Notes: a model not told the origin generated them from the sequence alone. A stretch of 64,000 bases of DNA from Methanosarcina sp. UBA293 (GCA_002499445.1 DALS01000016.1:53236-117235), one strand, 5' to 3'. Positions 44,364 to 53,925 are shown, counted from the stretch's first letter. A program made the numbers and translations.

Positions 44364-44693
44364 TCAAATCCTGCAATCACAACCTCTTTCTTTCAGAAGC
44401 CGAACCTGTTCCTCATAAGAGTTTAGAAGCTTATCCTGAATAGCTTCTCCTGTCGCAAGGGTAGGATCGAGAGGAGTGTGATGTTTGTAGCCGCGTTTTG
44501 CCATTTCTTCGACCAATACCTCATGTCTCAAATAGAGAGCTTTGAGCTTTCCCCTCCAGCGCATGGTTTCAGGATGATGAGCATAGCCTTTTTTATTGTT
44601 GGTAATAATCGACCACAGAGCATGTAGCTCACGATGCTCCCCAAGCAGGTGCAGTCGGCATAACCTATCAGGAGGTATATCCCAGATCCTCAT
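44364..44693 (-). CDS. Pyrimidine-dimer DNA glycosylase (T4 endonuclease V family)
   Basis: 109 residues from ATG 44693, beginning MRIWDIPPDRLCRLHLLGEH. The helix LLGEHRELHALWSI matches the region holding the catalytic Glu of T4 endonuclease V (DenV), and the following KLKALYLRHEVLVEEMAKRG matches its second helix. The family excises UV-induced dimers with a beta-lyase step. T4 uses the N-terminal Thr; here residue 2 would be Arg, so the exact nucleophile is unclear. It is transcribed singly. Confidence 0.78.
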   Translation of the reverse strand: MRIWDIPPDRLCRLHLLGEHRELHALWSIITNNKKGYAHHPETMRWRGKLKALYLRHEVLVEEMAKRGYKHHTPLDPTLATGEAIQDKLLNSYEEQVRLLKERGCDCRI

Positions 44694-44730
44694 AAGATTA
44701 ATTCCGAGCACATTTAAGAAAGGGTTTTCG

Positions 44731-44793
44731 AATGACAGAAATGTTTAATGACAGAAATGTTTAATGACAGAATGCTTAATGAAAAAATCGCTT
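44731..44793. repeat. Four tandem 16-bp repeats
   Basis: AATGACAGAAATGTTT at 44731-44746 and 44747-44762 is followed by a 15-bp (44763-44777) and a diverged copy (44778-44793), immediately upstream of the dimer glycosylase gene on the minus strand. Confidence 0.85.
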
Positions 44794-44891
44794 AGCAAGA
44801 GAACTACTTAATGAGAGAATTAAATCTCACGCTCTGTGTCTGATTCTTCGTTCTTATACATATTTACATACAATCTGAGAAAACATAGTCT

Positions 44892-45995
44892 ATGCGACAG
44901 GGAACTTTCTGGTGTTCTGGAATTTTTCTGCTGGCTGTTATTTACCTTTTGTCCGCTCCTGTGTTTGCCCATGTGCCGGTTTTCGGAGAGGGAGGCAAAA
45001 ATCCTGAGACAGCAATCAGGATTGAAGACCTTTCGAAATCAAGAGTCCTTTATGGGCAGCTTGCTCCCGGAGATCTCAGATATTATAGTTTTAAAATGGA
45101 AAAAGGAGAGAGAATCGTACTTGGACTCATTATTCCCGTTGAGCAAGGAAACGAGGGTTTAATCCCGAATTTGATTCTTATTGAGCCAGGACTTGCTGAG
45201 GAAGGGAAACTGCCTGAGACCCTGGAAGTGCCCCAAGGATATGGGGCAAAAGTACTCTCCAGTAGCCTGCCTGAGAGTCCTATATATGAAGGATTTACCC
45301 CGAGCGCCTTCTACTCTCTTGCCCGGATCGATATCAAAGCTCCGGAAAGCGGGATATATTATGCTGTAATTGGTGAGATACAGGAAGTAAGTGCGATAGA
45401 AGGAAAACATGCAATAGAAGGAGAACGTTCAATAAAGGAAATTGGTGTGCAGGAAAAAGGGATCTCAAGAGAAGGAAATTATGGGATAATTATAGGATAT
45501 AAAGAGACTTTCACCTTAAAAGAATGGATATTCATACCCCTAAACCAGATAAAAATCTACCGCTGGGAAGGGCAAAGTCTGCTTTTGATCTTTACTCCTC
45601 TTGCGCTAACTCTTATAGCCGGATTTTTGGTAATTTTTTTAAAAAGAGAAACTGTAGCTGAATTTAACCCAGCGCGCCTCTCAGGAGTACTTGCAGGTCT
45701 TTTCTTTCTGGGCACAGGAGCATCATATACATTCCAGATGCTAATTTCATTGGGTAAAAGTTACTATTCCTCAGAAATTTTCATTACTCTAATTTTAATC
45801 TTAGCCAGTATAGGACTTGGGATTGTTGCAATTATCTTATGTCTCAAAGATGAAAATTACGGCACCGGATCAGTAAGAAAACGAGTTTATTTTTCCTGCT
45901 TGGGAATAGCCGGGCTTTTATTCTGGGCAGGATGTTTTATAGGGCCACTTCTTGCGTTTGAAGCTGCAGTATTACCCTGGAAGCGTAAAGGATAA
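44892..45995 (+). CDS. Membrane protein with extracytoplasmic domain, function unknown
   Basis: 367 residues. A signal peptide is evident (hydrophobic 8-26, VFAHV cleavage-like). Residues 30-215 are an external beta-rich domain (LYGQLAPGDLRYYSFKMEKG recalls pre-peptidase C-type or carbohydrate-binding beta sandwiches), followed by four transmembrane helices at about 230-250, 265-285, 295-318 and 335-360. I do not recognise a named family. It is a single gene. Confidence 0.7.
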   Translation: MRQGTFWCSGIFLLAVIYLLSAPVFAHVPVFGEGGKNPETAIRIEDLSKSRVLYGQLAPGDLRYYSFKMEKGERIVLGLIIPVEQGNEGLIPNLILIEPGLAEEGKLPETLEVPQGYGAKVLSSSLPESPIYEGFTPSAFYSLARIDIKAPESGIYYAVIGEIQEVSAIEGKHAIEGERSIKEIGVQEKGISREGNYGIIIGYKETFTLKEWIFIPLNQIKIYRWEGQSLLLIFTPLALTLIAGFLVIFLKRETVAEFNPARLSGVLAGLFFLGTGASYTFQMLISLGKSYYSSEIFITLILILASIGLGIVAIILCLKDENYGTGSVRKRVYFSCLGIAGLLFWAGCFIGPLLAFEAAVLPWKRKG

Positions 45996-46172
45996 AATTT
46001 AAAAAAGTTTAAACCAAAAAACAAAATTTTAAAAATAATTAAGTGATACAAATAAGTATATAATTTTTAAATAATTATTAAGTAACTGATTCTTAAACAA
46101 TTATTAAATAAATGTTTATAAATAAATATTAAGCAACCGTAATAATAGAGAATTTATTCCAGGGGAAAAATT

Positions 46173-46655
46173 ATGGTAAAAACTTCACTGAAAGTAGGGC
46201 AATTTGCTCCTGATTTTTGCCTGCTCGACCAGGAAGGTAATCAGACATGCCTTGAAAACTTTAGAGGAAAATGGGTAATTCTTTTCTTTTATCCAAGAGA
46301 TAATACGCCAGGGTGTAGTCTTGAAGCAAAGAATTTCAGTTGCTTAAGAAAGGATTTTGAAGCCGAAAATGCAGTGGTCATCGGAGCTAGCAGGGACAGT
46401 GTTCAATCCCATAGGCGATTTATCGAGAAAAAAGAACTTAAAATAACGCTGCTCTCAGACGATCAGGCAAATGTCCACAGAATGTACGACGTCCTGCACC
46501 CAAAACATTTCCGAGGCAAAGAAGTTATAAGTGCGGTCAGGACTACGTTTCTAATAGATCCCGAAGGAAAAATCGCCAGAATATGGGATAATGTTAGAGC
46601 CGCAGGACATGCTGAAAAAGTACTTTCAGAATTGAAGAGTCTGAAAGAGAAGTGA
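46173..46655 (+). CDS. bcp: Peroxiredoxin of the Bcp/PrxQ type
   Basis: 160 residues. The peroxidatic Cys48 is in DNTPGCSLEAKNF. The resolving cysteine that many Bcp proteins have five residues later is replaced by Lys53; instead Cys57 (NFSCLRK) and other cysteines (16, 26) are present. It reduces peroxides with thioredoxin or similar donors. The upstream 175 bp are very AT-rich with several AATTATTAA-like direct repeats and a TATA element. It complements the Prx6-type enzyme at 6654. Confidence 0.93.
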   Translation: MVKTSLKVGQFAPDFCLLDQEGNQTCLENFRGKWVILFFYPRDNTPGCSLEAKNFSCLRKDFEAENAVVIGASRDSVQSHRRFIEKKELKITLLSDDQANVHRMYDVLHPKHFRGKEVISAVRTTFLIDPEGKIARIWDNVRAAGHAEKVLSELKSLKEK

Positions 46656-46861
46656 AATGAATATCGAAAAATTAGATTCGGAAATTAGATAAAAAAATGA
46701 AAGGAATAAGGGTAAAAGATAAAAGAAATAAGAGTAAGATCTTTAAAAAACAAAAACAACCTTATCTTAATTTTATATCCAGCCTTCTGAAAAAACACAG
46801 CTGGTTAAAGCCCCCTTTTACAGTATTAACACCGGAAAGGAGCTTTTCTAATCTTTTTTAC

Positions 46862-47095
46862 TTAGTGATGTACCGCGGCCTCACGAGCATGATAAGTATC
46901 AGCTCTTGTAGCGAAATAAATCGTATAAAGCGCTGCAAGCCCAACAATTATATACACAATTCTCGAAAGAGTGCTTCCCACCCCGAAGATAGCATCTACA
47001 AGGTTAAAATCGAAGAGCCCTACAAGCCCCCAGTTTAAACCGCCCACTATGACGAGTATAAGTGCAATTAAATCCACTGGATTTCTTACTGCCAT
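46862..47095 (-). CDS. DUF378-family small membrane protein
   Basis: 77 residues from ATG 47095, which is preceded by GGAGTGATATCT, a near-ideal ribosome binding site. Two transmembrane helices (about 8-27 and 42-63) flank the family motif GGLNWGLVGLF. DUF378 proteins are widespread in bacteria and methanogens and functionally unknown. The gene is alone, between the bcp gene (convergent) and a gene-free stretch. Confidence 0.85.
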   Translation of the reverse strand: MAVRNPVDLIALILVIVGGLNWGLVGLFDFNLVDAIFGVGSTLSRIVYIIVGLAALYTIYFATRADTYHAREAAVHH

Positions 47096-47256
47096 AGATA
47101 TCACTCCATTTTTGCTTTATTTTCTATTTTATAGATGGGAGAAATATAAAATCCCCGATATTAAAATTGGATGCCTTTGTATATATATATGACTGATACA
47201 AAAATTGAAGCCGTTTAAAGAAGAAAAATAGGAAATAACACACTTAACCGTTATTT

Positions 47257-47288
47257 TGGTGCAGGAACTTTTCTAATTTCAGGCACCA
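47257..47288. terminator. Isolated hairpin with T-rich flank
   Basis: TGGTGC (47257-47262) pairs with GCACCA (47283-47288) and is followed by TTTTATTTTTTATTTT. It lies in the gene-free spacer 47096-47611, with no gene reading into it from the left; a small unannotated transcript could end here. Confidence 0.35.
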
Positions 47289-47484
47289 TTTTATTTTTTA
47301 TTTTGTGATAGTGTAGTAATTTCAATCTTTGTGTGAAAATTTCCAAACGTTTTTATAAACATTTTCATAAAAAGCAAAATACTAGATCGAAATAAAGCAT
47401 CAAAATAGTAAATTAGATGTCTGAAGTAAAAAATTAGTAATATTTGTTCTATTTAAGCTCGCGCTTTTTTAAGGGAGGATTGCG

Positions 47485-47522
47485 AAAACCTTGAGATTTA
47501 ATTAAAACCTTGAGATTTAATT
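47485..47522. repeat. 19-bp tandem duplication
   Basis: AAAACCTTGAGATTTAATT is present twice in direct succession (47485-47503, 47504-47522). A further 15-bp duplication, ACTTGTGAGTATCAG, occupies 47586-47600 and 47601-47615, overlapping the stop of the next gene. Confidence 0.88.
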
Positions 47523-47611
47523 AAATCTCATTTAAAGCCATTTTCCTCAAGCCGAAGTTAAATAACCAATTCCTTCGCGAAACTCACTTGTGAGTATCAG
47601 ACTTGTGAGTA

Positions 47612-47962
47612 TCAGAGAGCATAAAACAGACCAGATACTAAATGTATAGAGATTACATAAAAAATTAAGTTTACAAATACTTTCCCAGCTTTATAGTCAG
47701 AATGCGCTTGAGATTCACTTTCGTATAACTCAACGTATAATCTGTAATCTATTGATTTTCGGTTCCAGTTATCAATAAAAACACAAAATGCTCCTACTAA
47801 CATAATTAAAAAGCTAGCTTCTGTTGCTAAATTAACAACAGAAGGGTAACTCCTAATTATTAAAAAAGTAAGTATAACACCATCAAGACCTATTAGATAT
47901 TTATAATAAATTAGATATTTATAGTAATTTTCTAAAGAAAAACAATTGAGATTCATAATCAT
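47612..47962 (-). CDS. Small membrane protein, function unknown
   Basis: 116 residues with three hydrophobic segments (about 25-38, 50-65 and 95-113). An in-frame duplication near the N-terminus gives YYKYLIYYKYLI, from an 18-bp direct repeat in the DNA. The stop codon falls inside a 15-bp tandem duplication, so the C-terminus may have been altered by it. No family was recognised and codon use is AT-rich. Confidence 0.5.
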   Translation of the reverse strand: MIMNLNCFSLENYYKYLIYYKYLIGLDGVILTFLIIRSYPSVVNLATEASFLIMLVGAFCVFIDNWNRKSIDYRLYVELYESESQAHSDYKAGKVFVNLIFYVISIHLVSGLFYAL

Positions 47963-48291
47963 ACACCGTATAAAATCTTTCCATTAAAATTAAAACATGT
48001 AGATAAATATTAATTTAATGGTTGATGCATATTTGTTTACCTGATGATTCGTAGGTTTGAAGACCAGTCTATCGAAAAATAGATCATTTTAAGCTCTAAA
48101 TCTGGAAGCAGGCGAGACACTTCAGTCATCCAGGAAAAGTGCAAGTTTAAATTTTAATAATCTATATAGATTGATAGAGTCTCGTAGTTCCTAAATCTAA
48201 TTCCCAAATGTACCTAATTTTTCATAAAATGTCTTATTTTCCTAAATTTTCCTAAAGTATCTAATTCTCCAAAAATTTTCTATAGAAATAT
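47963..48291. other. AT-rich spacer
   Basis: No gene is seen. CCTAAAT/CCTAATT-like short repeats occur at 48190-48262. A likely promoter for the small membrane protein on the minus strand lies near its start. Confidence 0.4.
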
Positions 48292-49032
48292 TTAAAGCTC
48301 GAAAACCTGCCCATCATATCCAAGAGGCAAAAATACTGACTCTATATGATGAGGGCGGAAGAGATGACTCAGATGAGTCAAAACTATTTCTTTTGCATTG
48401 AGCTGGACTGCGAGTGACATAGCCTCTTCGGAATTCATGTGCTTTTTGATATGGATAGGAGGCGGGACTATAGCATCAGCAATAAGAAGATCCGGATTTT
48501 TCATAAGTACCAGGCTGGCTTCGGGAATCTCCGAATTTGTGTCTCCTGTAATTACCACTTTTTTATCGCCTTCATGAATTATAACTCCTGTCGGAACTTC
48601 CACAGGAGGGTGGTTAACCTTAAAAAAGGTGAATTGCAGCCCAATTAGCTCGAATGGCTCATAGAGCTTTACATAATGATACCTTGGTTTAAGGAAGGAG
48701 ACATACTGGTCTATGTATTCAAGAGTTTCATAAACTCCATAGACATCAACCTTATTTTGAACTCTATAAAACTCTCCAAATCCGGAGTAATGATCGTAAT
48801 GCCCGTGCGTCCAAATTACTCCATCTACACAGGAAAGGTTTTGCTTGAGAAATTGCTGCCTGAGGTCAGGGCTGGTATCAATAAGGATTTTGCCCTTATT
48901 AGACTCTACGAGGATAGAAGAGCGAAGACGCTGGCTCTTCCCACCCTTTCGAGCATCCTCACAGGTAGGGCAATTACATCCTATTTTAGGAGTTCCGACA
49001 GCATCACCGGTCCCGAGCAGTGTTAGTCTCAT
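48292..49032 (-). CDS. Metallo-beta-lactamase-fold phosphodiesterase (PhnP-like)
   Basis: 246 residues. N-terminal MRLTLLGTGDAVGTPKIGC is followed by a zinc-type cysteine set (GCNCPTCEDARKG), then the metal motifs HGHYDH and GDTNSE, with HLSH near the end. This arrangement is that of PhnP-like cyclic phosphodiesterases and related RNase Z-fold enzymes. The physiological substrate in archaea is unknown. It starts 2 nt after the AAA ATPase stop, so the two genes form an operon. Confidence 0.85.
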   Translation of the reverse strand: MRLTLLGTGDAVGTPKIGCNCPTCEDARKGGKSQRLRSSILVESNKGKILIDTSPDLRQQFLKQNLSCVDGVIWTHGHYDHYSGFGEFYRVQNKVDVYGVYETLEYIDQYVSFLKPRYHYVKLYEPFELIGLQFTFFKVNHPPVEVPTGVIIHEGDKKVVITGDTNSEIPEASLVLMKNPDLLIADAIVPPPIHIKKHMNSEEAMSLAVQLNAKEIVLTHLSHLFRPHHIESVFLPLGYDGQVFEL

Positions 49033-49034
49033 CG

Positions 49035-50315
49035 TTATTTTTTCCTTTCGTACTCTTCAGATTTGAAACTAGCCCTTTCATCAAAAGAGTTGACCGCTTC
49101 CAGCAGGTCCTGCTGGGTAAGTACTTTACGCTCTTCGAGAAGAGCACTAAGGACAGCTTCCCTTATAACTATGCGTAGATCCGAACCTGAGTAGCCTTCT
49201 GTCAATGCCGCAATTTCCCCAGTATCGAAATTCCCTTCAATATGTCGGGTTACGATATCCAGGATATCTTTACGCATTTCAAGGTCGGGAAGAGGGAAAT
49301 GAACTATCTCATCAAAGCGCCTCCAGGCCGCACTATCAAGCATCCTGGGGTGATTGGTCGCGGCAATAAGAAGGACTCCATGCTCTACGAGGCTGATTTC
49401 ATCTATAGCCTTAAGAAGGGTGTTGACTGCCCGCTTGATAGCTGCATTTTCGTCAGATGTCCTTGCTTTTGCTACGAAATCCAGTTCATCTATGAAAAGA
49501 ATGCAGGGATTCAGCTTCTTTGCAAGTAAGAAAACTCTGTCAATGTTCTTTGCAGTTTCACCAAGATACTGGTCTGTTACCATGGAGAGTTTGACTTCAA
49601 CAAATGGGATTGAGAGTTGTTCCGAAAGCGCACGGGCAACCGAAGTTTTTCCAGTTCCTGGAGGACCGACAAATAGGAGTTTTCCTATATCATGCAAGCC
49701 AATTTTCCGCAGGTATTCTCTGTGCTCAATGGCTTTCATAATCTTTTCGACTTCGCTCTCCTGCTCTTCAGTGAGTACAAGGTCCCTGACTTTTTGCTTT
49801 ACATCTTCAGGAGCGATAATAACCACGAGTTTGAGCATATCTTCGCTTTTGTCCTCTTTCCTGATCTCCGCGATCAGGGACTCTATCCATTCTCTGTCGA
49901 CTTCCTTGGGCCTTATTTTCGCCTTTGCAAGTGCATAGTTTGCAGTCTCATCTTTCCTTATTTCTCCAAAGTAATAAGCCAGGACAGGATTATTTCCAAT
50001 CCGTTCTTGGGAGCCTTCCTGCTTTTCAAACCATTCTGCAGCAAGGTCGAAAGCACTCAAACGAAGTTCAAAATGAGATCTATCCATACTTATAAAGGGG
50101 ACATTCCTTACAATTTTTTCAATATCCTTAACTCCATACAAGTTTTCAATTCGAATGAATGTGGCTGTAATGGGTTTAGGAACTGTTTTTTCTTTGCTAC
50201 TCCAGTAATTTTTTCGGATGTGTTTTGGAAGATCATTTACATCCAGCTCTGAATAGCGATTATAGATCTCTGCGGTTAGCAGTAGTTCTACGATATCTAA
50301 TATAGCGCCTGACAT
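49035..50315 (-). CDS. AAA+ ATPase, single AAA module with helical N-domain
   Basis: 426 residues. A charged N-terminal domain (1-190) precedes one AAA module: Walker A GPPGTGKTS near 220, Walker B CILFIDELD near 278, the arginine-finger region AAWRRFDEIVHFPLPD, and a C-terminal helical lid (ALTEGYSGSDLRIVIREAV). It resembles FtsH/PAN-type ATPases without a protease or coiled-coil; some Methanosarcina copies are annotated as 26S protease regulatory-like. It may be an unfoldase working with the adjacent MBL enzyme, but that is speculation from the 2-nt gap. Confidence 0.82.
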   Translation of the reverse strand: MSGAILDIVELLLTAEIYNRYSELDVNDLPKHIRKNYWSSKEKTVPKPITATFIRIENLYGVKDIEKIVRNVPFISMDRSHFELRLSAFDLAAEWFEKQEGSQERIGNNPVLAYYFGEIRKDETANYALAKAKIRPKEVDREWIESLIAEIRKEDKSEDMLKLVVIIAPEDVKQKVRDLVLTEEQESEVEKIMKAIEHREYLRKIGLHDIGKLLFVGPPGTGKTSVARALSEQLSIPFVEVKLSMVTDQYLGETAKNIDRVFLLAKKLNPCILFIDELDFVAKARTSDENAAIKRAVNTLLKAIDEISLVEHGVLLIAATNHPRMLDSAAWRRFDEIVHFPLPDLEMRKDILDIVTRHIEGNFDTGEIAALTEGYSGSDLRIVIREAVLSALLEERKVLTQQDLLEAVNSFDERASFKSEEYERKK

Positions 50316-50789
50316 GTTTTTACCTGTTGCGTGCTTGGACTAATCCACTATTAAGTGTTGGGCACTCAAATGCGGTAAGTTCTTAAATCATTCTTTAAGT
50401 TGTTAAACCTAGTAATTGATTTTCTTCGATGATAAAATTTACGAAGCAGCCGATATTAAGAAATCCCGGCTTAAGGTGATAACTTTATCTAGCAGAAGAA
50501 GTTATCATCTAGTCTATCTCTTTTGAGAACCAGGTACAATTTCGGAAAAGACTGTTACCAGTTCCGGATATGTCATACTTTTCAGATAGAGATTATAAAT
50601 TCTGGAAATAATCGAATTGTCTCTGTGAAGTTACTTCGCATTTGTGAAGAATTTGATATGTTCAATTAATTTCTAGAATGTCACTACGTTATCAAAACTT
50701 CTGCATTATCAGAACTAGTATATTAAAACTATTATTCCTAAGACCTCTATCTAAGGAAATCCAGAATTATCCCTAGAGGAGACCATTGC
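50316..50789. other. Divergent spacer between the AAA ATPase and purC
   Basis: It holds a 9-bp hairpin TGATAACTT/AAGTTATCA (50477-50485/50499-50507), about 280 bp before purC, which might be a regulator site or small RNA stem. The last 100 bases contain a likely TATA-like TATTAAAAC and the purC ribosome binding site AGAGGAGA. No gene is seen. Confidence 0.4.
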
Positions 50790-51503
50790 ATGACAAGAGA
50801 ACAGCTCTATTCAGGGAAAGCGAAGACTATTTATAAGACGGATGATCCTGACACCCTTATTGCTAAATTCCGAAACAGTCTGACTGCATTTAACGGAGAA
50901 AAGAGAGGGGAAATGGAAAAGAAAGGGTATTACAATGCCCAGATCTCAAAAAAACTCTTTGAGATGCTTGAAGCAGAGGGCATAAAGACACACTTTGTTG
51001 AAATGCTTTCTGACATCGATATGCTTGTGAAAAAAGTTGATATCATAAAAATTGAAGTTATTGTCAGAAATATTGCTGCAGGCTCGATTACAAAAAAATA
51101 TCCCTTGAAAGAAGGTACCGTTTTCAAATTCCCTGTGCTTGTTTTTGACTTCAAGAGTGATGAATATGGGGACCCCATGTTGAATGACGATATTGCTCTC
51201 GCTTTAGGATTAGCAACACAGGAAGAACTTGCCACAATTCGGAAACTCGCTCTGAAAATCAATGAACTGCTTGTGCCCTACCTGGATGAAAGAGATATCA
51301 TGCTTCCTGATTTCAAGCTGGAATTCGGAAGAAAAGACGGAGAAATTATCCTTGCAGATGAGATTTCCTGCGACACTTGCCGATTCTGGGACAAAACCAC
51401 CGGTCAGTCTATGGATAAGGACGTCTTCAGGTTTGACAAAGGGGACATCTCCAAAGCTTACGAAGAGGTTGCCCGTCGCATAGTGCCTGAAATATTTGAA
51501 TAA
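50790..51503 (+). CDS. purC: Phosphoribosylaminoimidazole-succinocarboxamide synthase
   Basis: 237 residues, the short PurC type. Motifs include LYSGKAKTIYKTDDPDTLI (ATP loop), RNIAAGSITKKYPLKEG, and the conserved ADEISCDTCRFWD near the C-terminus. It joins CAIR and aspartate to SAICAR in purine synthesis. It stands alone, not in a cluster, with GAGGAGACC before the ATG. purL is 3.4 kb downstream. Confidence 0.95.
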   Translation: MTREQLYSGKAKTIYKTDDPDTLIAKFRNSLTAFNGEKRGEMEKKGYYNAQISKKLFEMLEAEGIKTHFVEMLSDIDMLVKKVDIIKIEVIVRNIAAGSITKKYPLKEGTVFKFPVLVFDFKSDEYGDPMLNDDIALALGLATQEELATIRKLALKINELLVPYLDERDIMLPDFKLEFGRKDGEIILADEISCDTCRFWDKTTGQSMDKDVFRFDKGDISKAYEEVARRIVPEIFE

Positions 51504-51564
51504 AAGTGAAAAAGGCCAGGAAACTTGAATAAGCCAGAAAAGGCTTCAAAGTTTCCCTACCTGC

Positions 51565-52791
51565 TTATTTTTTAAAGAAAAAATCCAGTGTTGTCTGAAA
51601 CCGGAAGTCAGAAAGCAGCTTTGCCTGCTGAACCCATTCGACTTTTGGCGTGCTTATCCTGCCTGCAAGATCTGAGACTGCGGCTTCGAGAGAATTGAAT
51701 TTTTTAGGAGGATTCTGAAAAGCCTTTCTCATGCCCTCCCTGACGACCCAGACCCCCAGGGGAGCCCAGTAATCCGGGGTTATTTCCCTAAGCACGAAGA
51801 CCGAAGCCTGTCTTTTGATATTCTTAAGGTACTCAAGCGCAGGCAACCGCGCTGCATAATAACCTCCAGCAAGGGAAGAATATCCTTTCTTTCCTTCATA
51901 TCCCTCGCTGTCTTCTCCAATCCAGCTTGATTCCCCTGACCAGACTGTCTTTGGGAGCCAGACTTCAATAAGCTCGAAGGAATAGGCCCTTGGAAGGATA
52001 AGGACTTCAAAATGGTTCCCGAAATGAGTCCCGCTAAAAAGCTGAATCTCTGAAGTCCAGGGAAAATCCTTTATACGGTCTGCAAGTTCCTTTCCTGCCA
52101 TCTCATCCACGGCTGTAATTGACCAGCGCGTTGGCACAATTTTTCGTGCTCTTCCGAGCAGGCCAATAGAAAGCAGGCGAGTGATATGTTCAGCCGAGAC
52201 ATCTCCTTTAAACAACTCAAGCACAGCATCTTTTGCCAGGGCATCAGTGTCATAGACCAGATAATCCACTTTTTTCGGGACTTTCGGGTTTTCTGTGAGC
52301 TCAAAGTTTTTTACAAGCCCTGAGGGACCCATAGGCGTGAGTACGGCATCGAATTTGAGTTCCTGTTTCGGGGGCTTGAAAAACCATGCTTCGGTATCCA
52401 CAGGCTTTCTGGAAAGGGCAAGTTCCTGAGCCTTTACGAGGAGAGGGTTTTCCTTGCTGTGAGCATCTTTGACGTGGAAGTTTGTGTTTGCCCTGACCAT
52501 GTGAGAACGTAGAGAAATGATATCTTCAATCTGCATATTTGCCCAGGAGGCAGGTTCTTCAAAAGCTGAGGCTTCATTCTCCTTCGCGAAAGGTGGAATG
52601 AGCGGACCTGCCGATACCCTAGGATAACCGTAACTTCCAACAAAAATAGCAGGTGGAGAGGCTCCAAAAACCGAATCTCCTGAAATCGCAGGAGCGATCG
52701 ATTGTAAGGACTTGAATTTTTCAAGAATTGGGCAACGAGGGCGCCCACAAAGTCCTTTTCCTTTACACTTAATACATAGTGTATTATTCAC
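51565..52791 (-). CDS. nreA: DNA repair protein NreA with C-terminal PIP box
   Basis: 408 residues from GTG 52791. N-terminal cysteines Cys6, Cys9, Cys15 and Cys20 (CIKCKGKGLCGRPRC) form a zinc-finger-like site; the DUF650/DUF651 body follows (FVGSYGYPRVSAGP, FHVKDAHS, GTHFGNHFEVLILP). The last ten residues, QTTLDFFFKK, are a PCNA-interacting PIP box. Haloferax NreA participates in DNA damage resistance. The start lies one base after the stop of the HTH regulator gene, so the two are coupled. Confidence 0.88.
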   Translation of the reverse strand: MNNTLCIKCKGKGLCGRPRCPILEKFKSLQSIAPAISGDSVFGASPPAIFVGSYGYPRVSAGPLIPPFAKENEASAFEEPASWANMQIEDIISLRSHMVRANTNFHVKDAHSKENPLLVKAQELALSRKPVDTEAWFFKPPKQELKFDAVLTPMGPSGLVKNFELTENPKVPKKVDYLVYDTDALAKDAVLELFKGDVSAEHITRLLSIGLLGRARKIVPTRWSITAVDEMAGKELADRIKDFPWTSEIQLFSGTHFGNHFEVLILPRAYSFELIEVWLPKTVWSGESSWIGEDSEGYEGKKGYSSLAGGYYAARLPALEYLKNIKRQASVFVLREITPDYWAPLGVWVVREGMRKAFQNPPKKFNSLEAAVSDLAGRISTPKVEWVQQAKLLSDFRFQTTLDFFFKK

Positions 52792-52792
52792 T

Positions 52793-53152
52793 TTAAACCG
52801 TATCCTCGCATATAATACAGGCTTTAGCCTCAGGAGCATTTCTGTATAGCCAGCCAGATTTCTGAACATAACTGCAAATGCCACACATGCCTTTTGCCTT
52901 TTCCTGTGAGGATAAACCCTGGTTTAGAAGCACTGATGCAAATTTCTGAATCTCTTTTTGAGTCTCCTTGGAAAAATCAACCTCAGCGCCGCGTTTTTCA
53001 CTCACGTACTGGGATACTGCAGCTCTTGAGAGCTCAAGGATGTCTGCTACATCCTGTTGCGTGCACCCATACTCAAAAATCATTGTTCTGGAGAGTTCTG
53101 CCCTGATTGCAGGCAAGACTTTCTGTACCATAATTTCACATGTTGTTTTCAT
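52793..53152 (-). CDS. HTH regulator with C-terminal cysteine pairs
   Basis: 119 residues. Residues 28-55 are an XRE-type helix-turn-helix (CTQQDVADILELSRAAVSQY). The C-terminal half has two CxxC pairs (MCGICSYVQ and ACIICEDTV) that could bind zinc or an Fe-S cluster. It corresponds to a small archaeal regulator family (COG2522-like). Direct linkage to nreA, with 1 nt between, suggests it controls the repair gene or its own operon in response to redox or damage signals; that is inference. Confidence 0.85.
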   Translation of the reverse strand: MKTTCEIMVQKVLPAIRAELSRTMIFEYGCTQQDVADILELSRAAVSQYVSEKRGAEVDFSKETQKEIQKFASVLLNQGLSSQEKAKGMCGICSYVQKSGWLYRNAPEAKACIICEDTV

Positions 53153-53369
53153 GGGAGACCTACACCGTATAAATCAAGTAAAATTTAAAAGAGATACTCT
53201 CCTGATTATTTATATATCCGTGTGTTTTTATTTTTTGACTAGAGTAGGTCTCCCTTCAAGATGTAGAAAATGCATGCTACCGAAAACACTGACAAAAATA
53301 AATATGATTCTGGACCTGAAATATATTACTATTCTCAGACCCGGTTTATATTTAGAAACTGGTCAGAGT

Positions 53370-53678
53370 TTAGTTTTTAATCTGTTCAGCAGAGAACCCC
53401 TTTTCCATGAGGACTTCTTTCATGCGAGCCAGGTGATTACCCTGAAGTTCCACAGTATTTCCTTTTACCGTACCGCCGCATGCGAACTTTGATTTAAGAT
53501 AAGTGGAAAGTTCGTGAAGATCAATTTCACTTGCGTCGAAACCTTCTACAACGGTAACTTCTTTTCCGTATCTTCTTCTGTTAACTTTTACAGTAATTCT
53601 CTGTTGCTCTTTTGCAACCTCTTCGCAAATGCAAAGTTCTCTTGGAAGCCCGCATACTGGGCACATTCCGCTGCTCAT
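53370..53678 (-). CDS. Translation initiation factor 1 (aIF1, SUI1)
   Basis: 102 residues from ATG 53678, preceded by GGAGGACATATC. A short zinc-ribbon-like N-terminus (CPVCGLPRELCICEE) is followed by the SUI1 fold: RITVKVNRRRYGKEVTVVEG, LKSKFACGGTVKGNTVELQG, and a C-terminal helix. aIF1 binds the 30S P site and enforces start-codon fidelity. It is transcribed alone, about 200 bp upstream of the HTH-nreA pair. Confidence 0.95.
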   Translation of the reverse strand: MSSGMCPVCGLPRELCICEEVAKEQQRITVKVNRRRYGKEVTVVEGFDASEIDLHELSTYLKSKFACGGTVKGNTVELQGNHLARMKEVLMEKGFSAEQIKN

Positions 53679-53925
53679 TTGTTGATATGTCCTCCGAATT
53701 CGTATCAATATTACAAGTAATTTACATCTAAAAATAACTGAATAGATATAAAGTAGTTATCAGTGAAGGTATTAAAGCCTAATGGTATTTTTCAGGCCAT
53801 TATTCTTGAATATCTGATAATAGCCAGAAATACTGAAACATAAAATCTAGCTATAGCTCTACTATCCTTCAATTTCCATGTAATTCTGTGTTTGTTTGTA
53901 AAGTATATTTAATAGCTTTATTGGT

